A stretch of DNA of 64,000 nucleotides, taken from positions 62,001 through 126,000 of the forward strand of contig JAJFVL010000003.1 of NCBI GenBank assembly GCA_021371855.1, in the 5' to 3' direction. Source of the DNA: Bacteroidales bacterium (GTDB lineage: Bacteria > Bacteroidota > Bacteroidia > Bacteroidales > VadinHA17). The position numbers and the translations under genes were made by a program. The notes under the pieces are model-generated. The model made no database searches. It was not told the DNA's origin and worked only from the letters and a program-made list of their open reading frames with translations. Positions 1 to 9,470 of this stretch are shown here, in pieces (position 1 is the stretch's first letter; each line of letters opens with the position of its first letter).

Positions 1-577
1 TTAATATATTATATAATAATGTTTTAGCCCGGTTCAGCTGTGCTTTAACCGTACCGATGGGAAGATTGAGCTCGGAAGAGATCTCCTCGTATGAATACTC
101 TTTATAAAAACGGAGTTCAATCAGAGTTTTATACCTGGGTTTTAACTGGTTTACTACATCTTTCAGAGCAGCTATCTCCTGAAGGTTGATAAGCGACTCT
201 TCAGGATCAGGCATTTCAGACTGGATGTTTACGGTAGCATTTTCCAGGTTATCCTGGAGATGATCAAGCGGAGTCGGAGATACCTGTTTCTTTCTTACAA
301 AATCGACACAATTATTTGTGGCTATTTTAAAAAGCCATGTGCTGAATGCAAATTTTGGAGTATAAGTATCAAGATTCCTGAATGCTTTTCCGAATGCTTC
401 AATAGTAAGATCTTCAGCATCAGATGGATTATTAACCATTTTGAGAAGCATATAATATATAGAATCTCTATACCGGTTCATAAGGCTTGCAAAAGCTTTT
501 TCATTCCCTTTCCTTGCCTCGTCAACAAGCAGCAGATCACCCTTCGCCTTATCGGATAATTCGCGACTTATTTCCAT
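1..577 (-). CDS. ECF RNA polymerase sigma factor (3' end cut by window edge)
   Basis: An extracytoplasmic-function sigma factor that would direct RNA polymerase to a small regulon. The minus strand reads without a stop from the ATG at 577 to base 1, giving 192 residues; the C-terminus lies outside the window. Region 2 is visible as NPSDAEDLTIEAFGKAFRNL followed by FSTWLFKIATNNCVDFVRKK. Region 4 is visible as YEEISSELNLPIGTVKAQLN, the helix-turn-helix that reads the -35 element. The start overlaps the 3' end of the upstream glycosyltransferase by 10 bp, so the two are probably co-transcribed. No anti-sigma gene can be seen because the window ends. Its target promoters cannot be deduced. Confidence 0.93.
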   Translation of the reverse strand, partial: MEISRELSDKAKGDLLLVDEARKGNEKAFASLMNRYRDSIYYMLLKMVNNPSDAEDLTIEAFGKAFRNLDTYTPKFAFSTWLFKIATNNCVDFVRKKQVSPTPLDHLQDNLENATVNIQSEMPDPEESLINLQEIAALKDVVNQLKPRYKTLIELRFYKEYSYEEISSELNLPIGTVKAQLNRAKTLLYNIL

Positions 578-1698
578 CTGTTTTGCCCGGAACTCTTCCG
601 GAAGTTGTTTAGATATATAATGCCGTTAATTACAGGTGAAACGATATCAAAAAACAGTGAATACGCTAATATTCCCGGCTCATTCAGTTTCTTCCTCACG
701 AGCGAGAAAACGATTATTTGTGTTATTAACCTTAGCCCAAAAATAGCCAGGACGTACGGCCAAAGAAAAGTAAAGGACAAAAGAATAATGAATGTTGAAT
801 AAAAAAGAACCCTTGCAACCGGTTCTGTTATTAAAAGTAGTTTGTCCCTGAATGTATAATAAGGTGCAGTTGTCAGATGTCTTTTCTTCTGTCTTATCCA
901 TTCATTAAACCTGAAATATGGAACAGAACGGGTGTGTGTTCCGGGCCTGAACTCCACGCAGGTATTGCTCCTTGTTGCATTTGTGTTTACAAAAAGGTCA
1001 TCATCACCTGAAACAAGATGGTTAAAAGTGCCATAGCCTCCACTTGAGAAAAAAACCGAACGCCGGTATGCCATGTTGCGTCCGACCCCCATATAAGGAA
1101 TACCCCGTATAGCCATTCCAAGATATTGCATAGCTATAAACATGGAGTCGTAACGGATATATTTGTTTAGCAATCCTTTTTCCATGTTGTATCCTCCGTA
1201 ACCCAAAACAAAAGCAGTTTTTTCATCAAAATGTGAACTCATCACCTCAAGCCATTTATCGGACTCCGGTTTACAGTCAGCATCAGTAAAGAGCAGTATC
1301 TCATTTTTAGCTGCTTTTATTCCAATAAACTGAGCAAATTTTTTGCTGTGGGAAAACTTGGGATCTTTATATATGCTGGAGACTTTAAGATGCGGATATT
1401 GTCCCTGAAATTTTCCAAGTATTTCATATGAATCGTCTTCAGAACAGTCGTTCACAACAATAACTTCATAATCGGGATAATCCTGTCCGAGAACAGCAGG
1501 CAAAAATTTTTCAAGATTTTGGGCTTCATCTCTAGCGCAAATAATGACTGAAACAGGCTGAACTTTCGTTTTTTTGTCGTTGGGTTTAAACCCATTTACA
1601 GCAAGATAAAAGAATAGATAATAGAACAGCTGAATGGCTGCAACCGATGCAAAAATTGAAAAAACAGCTATAAGAATAGAATAATTGTAGTCTACCAT
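568..1698 (-). CDS. Membrane glycosyltransferase, family 2
   Basis: A GT-A fold glycosyltransferase that would transfer a sugar from a nucleotide-sugar donor at the inner membrane; donor and acceptor are unknown. An N-terminal membrane helix (about residues 7-32) precedes the catalytic domain, which starts with PVSVIICARDEAQNLEKFL. The donor-binding Asp residues appear in VNDCSEDDS and LLFTDADCKP, the latter holding the DxD motif. GDDDLFVN and RQKKRH fit the acceptor/catalytic-base and QxxRW-like positions. Two or three hydrophobic helices close the protein, as in processive membrane enzymes. It runs divergently from tgt and overlaps the following sigma factor gene. An envelope polysaccharide or glycolipid role is inference. 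Confidence 0.88.
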   Translation of the reverse strand: MVDYNYSILIAVFSIFASVAAIQLFYYLFFYLAVNGFKPNDKKTKVQPVSVIICARDEAQNLEKFLPAVLGQDYPDYEVIVVNDCSEDDSYEILGKFQGQYPHLKVSSIYKDPKFSHSKKFAQFIGIKAAKNEILLFTDADCKPESDKWLEVMSSHFDEKTAFVLGYGGYNMEKGLLNKYIRYDSMFIAMQYLGMAIRGIPYMGVGRNMAYRRSVFFSSGGYGTFNHLVSGDDDLFVNTNATRSNTCVEFRPGTHTRSVPYFRFNEWIRQKKRHLTTAPYYTFRDKLLLITEPVARVLFYSTFIILLSFTFLWPYVLAIFGLRLITQIIVFSLVRKKLNEPGILAYSLFFDIVSPVINGIIYLNNFRKSSGQNRWK

Positions 1699-1789
1699 TT
1701 AACTTCCAAATATGGCAGCAATATTAATAAGATAATCGCAATGGGAAAAAAATATTTCAGGATAATTTTAATTGGCTGCACGGATAAAT

Positions 1790-1797
1790 TACCTTTG
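1790..1797 (+). promoter_or_regulatory. Bacteroidota -7 promoter element for tgt
   Basis: TACCTTTG matches the TAnnTTTG element of the major Bacteroidota sigma factor. It lies 25 bp upstream of the ATG at 1823. A T-rich stretch at 1766-1769 sits where the -33 TTTG element is expected, but it is TTTT. The position argues against translation starting at the upstream TTG at 1772. Confidence 0.6.
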
Positions 1798-1822
1798 TGT
1801 TCCAATAACCAGATTGAATTAT

Positions 1823-2950
1823 ATGTTTATAGTTGAGAGCAGGGATAAGGAATCCATGGCGCGTACGGGTCTTCTGAAGACGGCTCATGGCGATATTCCT
1901 ACTCCGATCTTTATGCCGGTTGGTACGGGTGGTACTGTGAAAGGTGTTCTGCAGCGTGATCTTTCAGATGATATTGATGCAAAAATAATTCTGGGGAATA
2001 CTTACCATCTTTATCTGCGGCCGGGTACCGAAATCCTTAAAGCTGCAGGCGGGCTTCATAATTTTATCTCGTGGAAACGGCCTGTTCTTACCGACAGCGG
2101 AGGTTACCAGGTGTTTTCGCTTACCGGGAACAGAAAACTTACTGAGGAAGGAGTTATTTTCAAATCACACATAGATGGATCGAAGCATGTTTTTACACCT
2201 GAAAATGTAATAGATACACAACGCATAATAGGTTCCGACATCATGATGGCTCTTGATGAGTGTACTCCATGGCCATGCGATTATAATTATGCTAAAAAAT
2301 CTGTTGCTCTTACTCATCACTGGCTCGACAGGGCAGTTGCGAGATTCTGCCAGACTGATCCTGTATGGGGGAATGAACAATTCCTCTTCCCGATAGTCCA
2401 GGGAGGAACATTTGATGATCTGAGAAAAATGTCAGCTGAAAAGGTTGCCTCGTCAGGAATGGAAGGAAATGCTATCGGTGGATTATCAGTCGGGGAACCG
2501 GCTGAAGAAATGTACAGGATCATTGAGATCGTCAATGAAATTCTTCCGGAAGATAAGCCCCGCTATCTTATGGGAGTGGGAACTCCGGCAAATATTCTTG
2601 AAGCTATTGAACGGGGTATTGATATGTTCGATTGTGTTATGCCAACCCGGAACGGACGAAACGGAATGCTGTTTACGAATGAAGGAACAATCAATATGAG
2701 AAATAAAAAGTGGGCCGACGATTTCAGCCCAATCGATCCCGAAGGTCCTTCAATTGTAAGTCGCTACTACTCAAAGGCATATCTGAGACATCTTGTTGTA
2801 TCGGGAGAGAACCTGGGAGCTCAGATTGCAAGTATACATAACCTGGCATTTTATTTAAGATTGGTCGCCCAGGCAAGAAAAAAAATTGAAGAAGGTAATT
2901 TTAAACGATGGAAAGATTCAATGGTAAAAAAACTTTCAGAACGGCTATAA
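1823..2950 (+). CDS. tgt: Queuine/preQ1 tRNA-guanine transglycosylase
   Basis: Exchanges guanine 34 for preQ1 in the anticodon of GUN tRNAs, a step of queuosine synthesis. The 375-residue protein has the nucleophile/base region LTDSGGYQVFSL (Asp91), QGGTFDDLR, and the second catalytic Asp270 in DMFDCVMPTRNGRNG. The usual zinc site CxCxxC is absent: where it should follow PIDPE the sequence is GPSIVSR, although the later His (SIHNLAFYL, His339) is kept. A TTG 51 bp upstream would add 17 residues, but a promoter element lies inside that stretch, so the ATG at 1823 is preferred. The end overlaps the next gene by 43 bp, suggesting an operon. Confidence 0.95.
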   Translation: MFIVESRDKESMARTGLLKTAHGDIPTPIFMPVGTGGTVKGVLQRDLSDDIDAKIILGNTYHLYLRPGTEILKAAGGLHNFISWKRPVLTDSGGYQVFSLTGNRKLTEEGVIFKSHIDGSKHVFTPENVIDTQRIIGSDIMMALDECTPWPCDYNYAKKSVALTHHWLDRAVARFCQTDPVWGNEQFLFPIVQGGTFDDLRKMSAEKVASSGMEGNAIGGLSVGEPAEEMYRIIEIVNEILPEDKPRYLMGVGTPANILEAIERGIDMFDCVMPTRNGRNGMLFTNEGTINMRNKKWADDFSPIDPEGPSIVSRYYSKAYLRHLVVSGENLGAQIASIHNLAFYLRLVAQARKKIEEGNFKRWKDSMVKKLSERL

Positions 2951-4044
2951 ACCCTCTGAGACCCAAACTTATTGATACTTATATAATCAGGAAGTTCCTT
3001 GGCACTTTCTTTGGAGCTCTTGCTTTGATACTGACCATTGCAGTTGTATTCGATTTTGCTGAAAAAATAGACAACTTCATGGAAAAGGAGGCTCCGGTCA
3101 GAGCTATAATCTTTGACTATTACATGAATTTTATACCATATTTTGCCACTCTGTTTGCCCCCCTGTTCGTTTTTATCTCTGTTATCTTTTTTACTTCAAA
3201 AATGGCTGTTAACACCGAAATAATAGCTATTCTGAACAGCGGAATGAGCTTCCGGAGAATGATGTGGCCATATATTCAATCGTCTCTTTTTATTGCGATA
3301 TTTACTTTTGTTCTGACCAATTTTGTTATTCCAAGTTCCAATCTGAAAAGGATTGATTTTGAAGATAAGTATTACAGGTCGGTAAGCAGGAAGAAAACTC
3401 AGGAAAATATACACAGAATGGTATTTAAGAATGTGTATGTCTATATGGGATCATACAATCCCATCAGCCAGAGTGGCCGAAACTTCACCATTGAAAAATT
3501 TGATGATAACGGAAGGCTAGAGTCGAAGCTGTCATCAAATACTGTAACCTATGACACAGCAAAACAAAAATGGACGGCATTGAATTACTATCTCCGCGTA
3601 ATAAAAGACAATGAGGAGATTATCACCAGAGGAAAACAGATAGATACAACTCTTACTATAAAACCCACTGACTTTTCAAGAGATCCAGGATTTGTAGGGA
3701 CAATGACTTACCGGGAACTAAACGATTACGTCGACCTGCTTCGGATGCAGGGATCGGATGAACTAAAACTTTTTCTGATAGAAAAACACCGGCGTATCGC
3801 CAATCCATTTGCCGTTTTTATTCTGACATTTATCGGTGTTACCCTCTCATGTAAAAAAGTCAGAGGAGGGATTGGGATGAATATTGGTATAGGCCTTGTA
3901 CTCAGCTTTTCCTATATCCTGTTTCTTCAGTTTGCTTCACAATTCTCACTGAAAGGCGATCTGGATCCTATGCTGGCAATGTGGATTCCTAATATCCTTT
4001 ATTCAGTTATCGCTATCATACTTTATGAATTGGCCCCGAAATAG
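2908..4044 (+). CDS. LptF/LptG-family permease of lipopolysaccharide export
   Basis: Inner-membrane permease of the YjgP/YjgQ family, which with LptB drives lipopolysaccharide out of the inner membrane. Of 378 residues, the N-terminal part holds three hydrophobic segments (roughly 30-50, 70-95 and 125-145), including FAPLFVFISVIFFTSKMAVN, the family hallmark followed by EIIAILNSGMSFRRMM. A periplasmic beta-jellyroll-like region fills about 165-285. Three more membrane helices end the protein, starting with NPFAVFILTFIGVTLSC. It begins inside the tgt coding region and overlaps ispE convergently by 22 bp. Family membership is clear; whether it is LptF or LptG cannot be settled from sequence reading. 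Confidence 0.92.
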   Translation: MERFNGKKTFRTAINPLRPKLIDTYIIRKFLGTFFGALALILTIAVVFDFAEKIDNFMEKEAPVRAIIFDYYMNFIPYFATLFAPLFVFISVIFFTSKMAVNTEIIAILNSGMSFRRMMWPYIQSSLFIAIFTFVLTNFVIPSSNLKRIDFEDKYYRSVSRKKTQENIHRMVFKNVYVYMGSYNPISQSGRNFTIEKFDDNGRLESKLSSNTVTYDTAKQKWTALNYYLRVIKDNEEIITRGKQIDTTLTIKPTDFSRDPGFVGTMTYRELNDYVDLLRMQGSDELKLFLIEKHRRIANPFAVFILTFIGVTLSCKKVRGGIGMNIGIGLVLSFSYILFLQFASQFSLKGDLDPMLAMWIPNILYSVIAIILYELAPK

Positions 4045-4853
4045 CCTTCATAAATCACGAAATCTTTAAGTTTATCAGGTATTTTTGGCTTTTCCCGGAA
4101 GATACCATAAACACTGGAACCGCTTCCTGACATAAGGCTGAACAAAGCACCTGAATGGTATAATTCATTTTTAAACTCGCTGATCAGGGGATGCATTTTA
4201 AAGGCAAAAACTTCAAAATCATTTATTATCAGTTCTTTCCATTCTGTTATTGGACTATTGAGAAGCTGAAGGAGACTGGCTGATGGTTTTTTTGGCCGGC
4301 AATGAAGGTAAGCTTCTCTTGTATTTATAATTATCCGTGGGTTGAGCAAAACGAGATAGTAATCTTTCAGAACCGGAATGACAGGTTCTAATATCTCGCC
4401 CCGGCCTTTTGCAAAAGAGGGAATGCTGTTAATAAAAAAGGGACAATCACTTCCAAGTTCCAAAGCTATGGCCTTCAGATCCGTCTCGCTGATAAGGAGT
4501 TTAAAGTATCTGTTTATTGCCTTTAAAAGATACGCCGCATCTGCTGATCCTCCTCCCAGACCGGCTCCCACTGGAATAGCTTTATGAAGATGAATCGAGA
4601 AAACAGGGAATGAATATTTTTCACGTAGTGTCCTGACGGCCTTAATAACCAGATTATTTTCCGGATCACTACCTGTATTGATGCCCGTAACAGTGAGAAT
4701 ATCTTTCTTATGAGGTCCAGGCAAAATGACGAACTCGAGAGCATCACAGAGGCTTACAGGATAGAATATTGTTTCTATGTCATGATAACCATCAGAACGT
4801 TTCCCTGTTACCTGCAATCCAAGGTTTATCTTAGCTTTTGGGAAAACAATCAT
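4023..4853 (-). CDS. ispE: 4-diphosphocytidyl-2-C-methyl-D-erythritol kinase
   Basis: GHMP-family kinase of the MEP isoprenoid pathway, phosphorylating CDP-methylerythritol at the 2-hydroxyl. The 276 residues begin with the substrate-binding stretch FPKAKINLGLQVTGKRSDGY. They carry the ATP-binding glycine loop PVGAGLGGGSADAA (residues 94-107) and LGSDCPFF (about 133-140), with a C-terminal SGSGSSVYGIF motif. Length is slightly short for the family but complete. It shows that this organism makes isoprenoids by the MEP route. The 3' end overlaps the permease gene on the other strand by 22 bp, so the two are transcribed toward each other with no room for a conventional terminator. Confidence 0.95.
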   Translation of the reverse strand: MIVFPKAKINLGLQVTGKRSDGYHDIETIFYPVSLCDALEFVILPGPHKKDILTVTGINTGSDPENNLVIKAVRTLREKYSFPVFSIHLHKAIPVGAGLGGGSADAAYLLKAINRYFKLLISETDLKAIALELGSDCPFFINSIPSFAKGRGEILEPVIPVLKDYYLVLLNPRIIINTREAYLHCRPKKPSASLLQLLNSPITEWKELIINDFEVFAFKMHPLISEFKNELYHSGALFSLMSGSGSSVYGIFREKPKIPDKLKDFVIYEGYFGANS

Positions 4854-4967
4854 CTTCCTTTTTTTTGTAAAAATACCATATGCTTTTGGATTTTATATTA
4901 TCAATTCTTCAATTAGCTTTTCAACAAGTTTTAAACATTCATATGTTTGTAACAATAACCAGGCCTT

Positions 4968-5000
4968 TTTGACTATTAACTATGGTAATTCTTACCTTTG
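4968..5000 (+). promoter_or_regulatory. Promoter for dnaB (TTTG-N21-TAccTTTG)
   Basis: A near-perfect Bacteroidota promoter: TTTG at 4968-4971, a 21-bp spacer, and TACCTTTG at 4993-5000. It lies 63 bp upstream of the dnaB ATG, implying a leader of roughly 55 nucleotides. Confidence 0.8.
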
Positions 5001-5063
5001 AAGTTATCTTTATAATAAGTATTATAGTGGTTTAAATATCAATATATCAATTGTATAACATTA

Positions 5064-6584
5064 ATGGTAAAACAAAGGAATAACCCAAGGCCAACGATTA
5101 CAGTTCTGCCTGATTTTGGTAAGGTACCACCACAGGCGAATGATATGGAGGAGGCTGTTCTTGGTGCGGTTATGCTCGAAAAAGAGGCAGTAATAACAAT
5201 TCTCGACATTCTGAAACCGGAGAGTTTTTACAGAGAAGCTCACCAGAAAATTTTTAAAGCTATCCTTGATCTCTCTGCCAGAGAATATCCTGTTGATTTG
5301 TACACAGTTACAGAAGAGTTGCGGGCGCATCACGAATTGGATAGTGTAGGTGGTCCGGTATATCTTACGCAACTTACATCGAAAGTTGTTTCGGCAGCCA
5401 ATGTCGATTATCATGCAAGGATTGTAGCACAGAAGTATATCCAGCGTGAACTGATCAGAGTATCAACGGAAATTCAGACCAGGTCTTTCGACGACACATA
5501 TGATGTGACTGAACTTCTCGATTATTCAGAAAATGCTCTTTTCCAGATTGCTGAAGGAAATATAAAAAGGGAAGTCGCACCCATCAACGTGGTCATTAAA
5601 GACGCTATCAGAGAAATTGAGGAGGCAGGGAAAAGAGAAGATGCCCTTGTGGGAACACCTTCAGGTTTCACAAAGCTCGACAGGCTTACTTCAGGATGGC
5701 AAAAGGCTGAACTGGTCATAATTGCAGCCCGTCCATCAATGGGTAAAACAGCATTCGCTCTTTCGATGGCCAGGAATATGGCTATCGATCATGGGAAAAA
5801 TGTTGCTATCTTCTCATGTGAAATGTCTTCTGTACAGTTGGTAAACAGGCTGATTGTAGCTGAAACAGATCTGCCTGGTGATAAGATCAAAAACGGCCGT
5901 CTTAATGAAGAGGAGTGGAAACAACTTGATTCAAGAATTAAAAAACTTGTGCAGGCTCCAATATTCATCGATGACACACCTGCTATTTCAATATTTGAAT
6001 TGCGGGCCAAATGCCGCCGGCTGATGGCTCAGCATAAACTTGATATTGTTATAGTTGACTACCTTCAGCTTATGTCGGGCCCGGAAAATGCCGGGAGCCG
6101 GGAACAGGAGGTAAGCACTATATCACGATCACTGAAAAGTATTGCAAAAGAACTTAATGTACCGATTCTGGCCCTTTCACAGCTTAACCGGTCGGTTGAA
6201 ATGAGAGGCGGAACCAAACGGCCGTTGCTTTCCGACCTTCGTGAATCGGGAGCTATCGAACAGGACGCTGATATGGTAGTGTTTATTCACCGGCAGGAGA
6301 AATTCGGAATACCCACCTTCGAAGATGGCTCTTCTACAAAAGGGATAGCCGAAATCATACTTGCGAAAAACCGTAATGGCCCTGTTGATGATGTGCGGCT
6401 TAGATTTCATGAAGAAAAAGCGCAGTTTGCCGATATTGATGATTTTGACATGGAAAGCACTCCTGATATGGGCGGAGCTCAAAGTATAACTCTGGGCTCA
6501 AAGATGAACCATGATAATCTCAGAAAACTGAGTGGCGCATTCGATAGAGAACCAGATATTAATGACGAGCCTCCTTTCGCATAA
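5064..6584 (+). CDS. dnaB: Replicative DNA helicase
   Basis: Hexameric 5'-3' helicase at the replication fork. The 506-residue protein has the N-terminal DnaB domain (about 20-125), which opens with PPQANDMEEAVLGAVMLE. A linker leads to the RecA-like motor: Walker A in RPSMGKTAFAL (about 223-233), Walker B in DIVIVDYLQLMSG (about 347-359), then LSQLNRSVEMRGG and SDLRESGAIEQDAD near 381-414. No intein interrupts the motor domain, where inteins often sit. The acidic C-terminal tail ends in DINDEPPFA. It is a single-gene unit, with a good promoter upstream and a strong hairpin terminator directly after it. Confidence 0.97.
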   Translation: MVKQRNNPRPTITVLPDFGKVPPQANDMEEAVLGAVMLEKEAVITILDILKPESFYREAHQKIFKAILDLSAREYPVDLYTVTEELRAHHELDSVGGPVYLTQLTSKVVSAANVDYHARIVAQKYIQRELIRVSTEIQTRSFDDTYDVTELLDYSENALFQIAEGNIKREVAPINVVIKDAIREIEEAGKREDALVGTPSGFTKLDRLTSGWQKAELVIIAARPSMGKTAFALSMARNMAIDHGKNVAIFSCEMSSVQLVNRLIVAETDLPGDKIKNGRLNEEEWKQLDSRIKKLVQAPIFIDDTPAISIFELRAKCRRLMAQHKLDIVIVDYLQLMSGPENAGSREQEVSTISRSLKSIAKELNVPILALSQLNRSVEMRGGTKRPLLSDLRESGAIEQDADMVVFIHRQEKFGIPTFEDGSSTKGIAEIILAKNRNGPVDDVRLRFHEEKAQFADIDDFDMESTPDMGGAQSITLGSKMNHDNLRKLSGAFDREPDINDEPPFA

Positions 6585-6599
6585 TATTCAGAATCGATT

Positions 6600-6633
6600 A
6601 ACAGAGTAATGATTTTAATTACTCTGTTTTTTT
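6600..6633 (+). terminator. Rho-independent terminator after dnaB
   Basis: A perfect 10-bp stem (6601-6610 with 6618-6627; 11 bp counting A6600-T6628) encloses a 7-base loop and is followed by a run of T. It starts 16 bp after the dnaB stop codon. Confidence 0.88.
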
Positions 6634-6709
6634 ATTTATAAGTAAGAACATATACAGAGCGACACTGTGGAGCACAGAAAAGAATAATTTACCATGAGCC
6701 CTGAGCCAC

Positions 6710-9427
6710 TCAATTAAACTTTAATACAAATTTTACTCCGACACTCTTATATTTAATATCCTCGAATCCAAAATACACTCCTGCTTCTCCAATAAAAAAT
6801 ATTTCACTTATACTGTATCCTATCTCTGTATAATTCCTGTGGTAACGTGAACCAAGATAAGAAAGGCTGATGTTTTCGCGCATGAGGGTATTGCTCAATA
6901 CCGGCAGCAGTTTTAAAAAGAGATATGGACTGGTATATTTAAAATGTGCTTCACCATATATTTCCGGCGTACTCAGAGAATAAAATGATGGTATCATGAA
7001 GGCATCCTGATAATCGTTGATAAGCAATGGAAAGGGTTGTGAGTTAAAATGAAAGAAGTCATAAAAAGTCAGGTTTGTATTGTTCAGATATCCGCCTGTC
7101 CTTAATATCCAGTTAATTTTACTGAATGCCCCGATGTTATGTTGTCTTGATACCCCGAACTTGATCATATCAAAGTGATTGTACTTGTCGGCCATTTCAG
7201 AGTACTCATTTATTCCATGTTTCCATGTAAGGGAAAAAGTTGGCCAGTCAGAGCCTTCTGGTATTTTAATATCATTCTTTCTTCTGTATCTTTGACGTGG
7301 TGTATATGTAACATTTGTTACAAAATCAAAATATTCCTGGTTACGGAGGGCATTTATCGGATTTGATCCGCTACCGAGGTAATCATTGGCAGGAATATTA
7401 TCGGAATATTCATCTGATGATCTGAAGAATGAAAAATCACTTGTGTTACTGAGCACTCTTCGATCCTCATAACCGGCACTTAATTCAATATCCAGTCCAT
7501 TTGATATTTCAGTCCTGTAACCAAGAGCAAGGTGCTTCGCCTCATAAAGCTTAAGATAGTTTTTTTTCAGCAGGAGGGAAGTGGCAGAGTTTAATAATGT
7601 ATTGATACCAACTCCATTATTTATATCTTTACTTTCAATGCCTGTTCTGAAGAATATCTGTTTTTGTTTCATTATACCAAAACTGTAATTACCAGACAAC
7701 CTCCATATTAGTTGTTCCCTGCTGAAAGCCCATCGTATATCGGGGTAAAATGAGAGAGAGTTCTTGTTTTTCCATGTTTTTGAGAACCTGAAATCAGTTC
7801 CATATACAAAACCGTCAACTGTGTTAAATCTTAACTTTTCGGCGTCAATAAGACCTCCGAAAGTCAGTTTTATCCCTGGTTTCCAATTCCATGAATGGCC
7901 AAATCCAATATTCCTGACTGAACGGAGAAACTTGTTTTCCTTTTTGTTTCCGGCCTGAGGCAGAGTATCTGATTTAGTCTCTGCAGATGACAACCTGGCT
8001 TTAATACTATCACGTACTCTTATACTTCGGATATCTACTTCAGAAAGAGGGATGGGTCTGATCTTTGCCCAGTAGCTGCTGTCTTTTTTATCAGCATCTT
8101 TTTCGAGAACATGGGTGACTTTTTCCTTTATTTCAAGATTGTTCCTTATACTGTCAGGCAGCGTTCTTTTTGATTCTTTTTCAATAAGTCCGGCCAGTTT
8201 CACCATATCGCGGTTTGACAATTCATTCTTTTTAAGAATCTTATCAATCTTCTGTTTGTCCTTTGATGAAACAGTGTAAGGAGGATTTGTTATATTTCCT
8301 GACAGTCCGCTGTAATCAGTTGTGATGGTTTCCGGTCTCTTAAGAGCGGTGTTAGGTCTAACCTCAATATATTTTACAGAACTCCCGTAACCTGCATCAG
8401 CTTTAAATCCCATAATTCCTAAATTGACCTCGAATTTATGACTTACCGGCATCCAGATTGCATCCTGCACCGGAATATACAATTGCTGCACCCTGATTTT
8501 TCCCATCAGGTTTTCATTGGTGAGATCAACACTGTGAAGGCACCATAGATCCTCAATTATGTAAATTGTTCCTTCAAATAGCTGCTGGCTTTTACGTTTG
8601 GGTATTATCTGTATTTTATTGATCATAAAATTACCTTGCGCCGATGCTCCAAGGTATTTGAAATTATAGTGCGAAAATGCAGCTGGTGAAAGGGGCGATA
8701 TTGCCATATCTGCAATGACAGGTTGATAAAAACTTGCTTCAATGAAATCCATAGGTGATATTTCATTGCCCTGATCAGGGAATGTGCTGTTGACCGATAT
8801 CACTTTTTGAAAATATTTATCGGGAGCTGTAAATTCCATTTCATTAAATGATTCCATCATAAATGAATCACCCTCTTTTATGGTCTTTTCTTCTTTCTTT
8901 GACTTTCCTCCGGCTGAAGCTGATATCGTATTGCCGGATGATCTGACTTTCATGGATTTTTGAACAAGTTTCGGGATTTTCCTGATTAAAAGATTTCCTT
9001 TAAGATAGACATCTGCTTTATAATAGCTTACATTATTCAGATAATAAGGGGCCATTCCGATCACTTTTCGCATAATGATGTATGCAGGATCTTCACCCGA
9101 AGCTGTGACTCTGACTTCTGGTATCTCATAATACTGTACCGGCAGAATAATATCTTTTGTTATCGTATTTTCTGATAACCTGATGTTTGCATATACAGGT
9201 TCAAAGCCAAGACTCTGATAAATTACCGTATATTGACCAGACGGGAGTTTAATTTCATAATATCCTTTTGTGTTGGAGGTTGTTCCCTGCTTGAGTTCCT
9301 TGATATAGATGGTTGAATATTTTATCGGTTCTCCCGACTTGTCTGTAATCTTCCCTTTGATAATCTGTCCATGGGAAAAAGGAACAGAGACAAAAATGAT
9401 GAGAAATATCCCGATAAAAAACTTCAT
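6710..9427 (-). CDS. DUF5686-family outer-membrane protein with carboxypeptidase-like N-terminal domain
   Basis: A 905-residue exported protein. A signal peptide (MKFFIGIFLIIFVSVPFSHG) precedes a carboxypeptidase-regulatory-like beta sandwich (about 21-105) with the family patterns GKITDKSGEPIKYSTIYI and GTTSNTKGYYEIKLPSGQYT. The rest fits the Bacteroidota DUF5686 family: a central region with alternating polar and aromatic strands, and a C-terminal half rich in paired aromatic strands that ends in VGVKFVLKFN, as outer-membrane barrels do. Substrate and role are unknown; TonB-independent surface assembly or transport is only a guess. A start 66 bp upstream would overlap rsmI and precede the signal peptide, so 9427 is chosen. 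Confidence 0.85.
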   Translation of the reverse strand: MKFFIGIFLIIFVSVPFSHGQIIKGKITDKSGEPIKYSTIYIKELKQGTTSNTKGYYEIKLPSGQYTVIYQSLGFEPVYANIRLSENTITKDIILPVQYYEIPEVRVTASGEDPAYIIMRKVIGMAPYYLNNVSYYKADVYLKGNLLIRKIPKLVQKSMKVRSSGNTISASAGGKSKKEEKTIKEGDSFMMESFNEMEFTAPDKYFQKVISVNSTFPDQGNEISPMDFIEASFYQPVIADMAISPLSPAAFSHYNFKYLGASAQGNFMINKIQIIPKRKSQQLFEGTIYIIEDLWCLHSVDLTNENLMGKIRVQQLYIPVQDAIWMPVSHKFEVNLGIMGFKADAGYGSSVKYIEVRPNTALKRPETITTDYSGLSGNITNPPYTVSSKDKQKIDKILKKNELSNRDMVKLAGLIEKESKRTLPDSIRNNLEIKEKVTHVLEKDADKKDSSYWAKIRPIPLSEVDIRSIRVRDSIKARLSSAETKSDTLPQAGNKKENKFLRSVRNIGFGHSWNWKPGIKLTFGGLIDAEKLRFNTVDGFVYGTDFRFSKTWKNKNSLSFYPDIRWAFSREQLIWRLSGNYSFGIMKQKQIFFRTGIESKDINNGVGINTLLNSATSLLLKKNYLKLYEAKHLALGYRTEISNGLDIELSAGYEDRRVLSNTSDFSFFRSSDEYSDNIPANDYLGSGSNPINALRNQEYFDFVTNVTYTPRQRYRRKNDIKIPEGSDWPTFSLTWKHGINEYSEMADKYNHFDMIKFGVSRQHNIGAFSKINWILRTGGYLNNTNLTFYDFFHFNSQPFPLLINDYQDAFMIPSFYSLSTPEIYGEAHFKYTSPYLFLKLLPVLSNTLMRENISLSYLGSRYHRNYTEIGYSISEIFFIGEAGVYFGFEDIKYKSVGVKFVLKFN

Positions 9428-9470
9428 TTTGTAATACTGTTTAGAGTATAACGCAAACAGCAGGAAAAGG

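Noticed and set aside
260..559. A 99-residue plus-strand open frame at the left edge
   Set aside because: It lies fully inside the sigma factor read on the minus strand, which has clear region 2 and region 4 motifs.
1772..1822. N-terminal extension of Tgt from a TTG start
   Set aside because: A TAccTTTG promoter element falls inside it, and the family N-terminus begins at the ATG at 1823.
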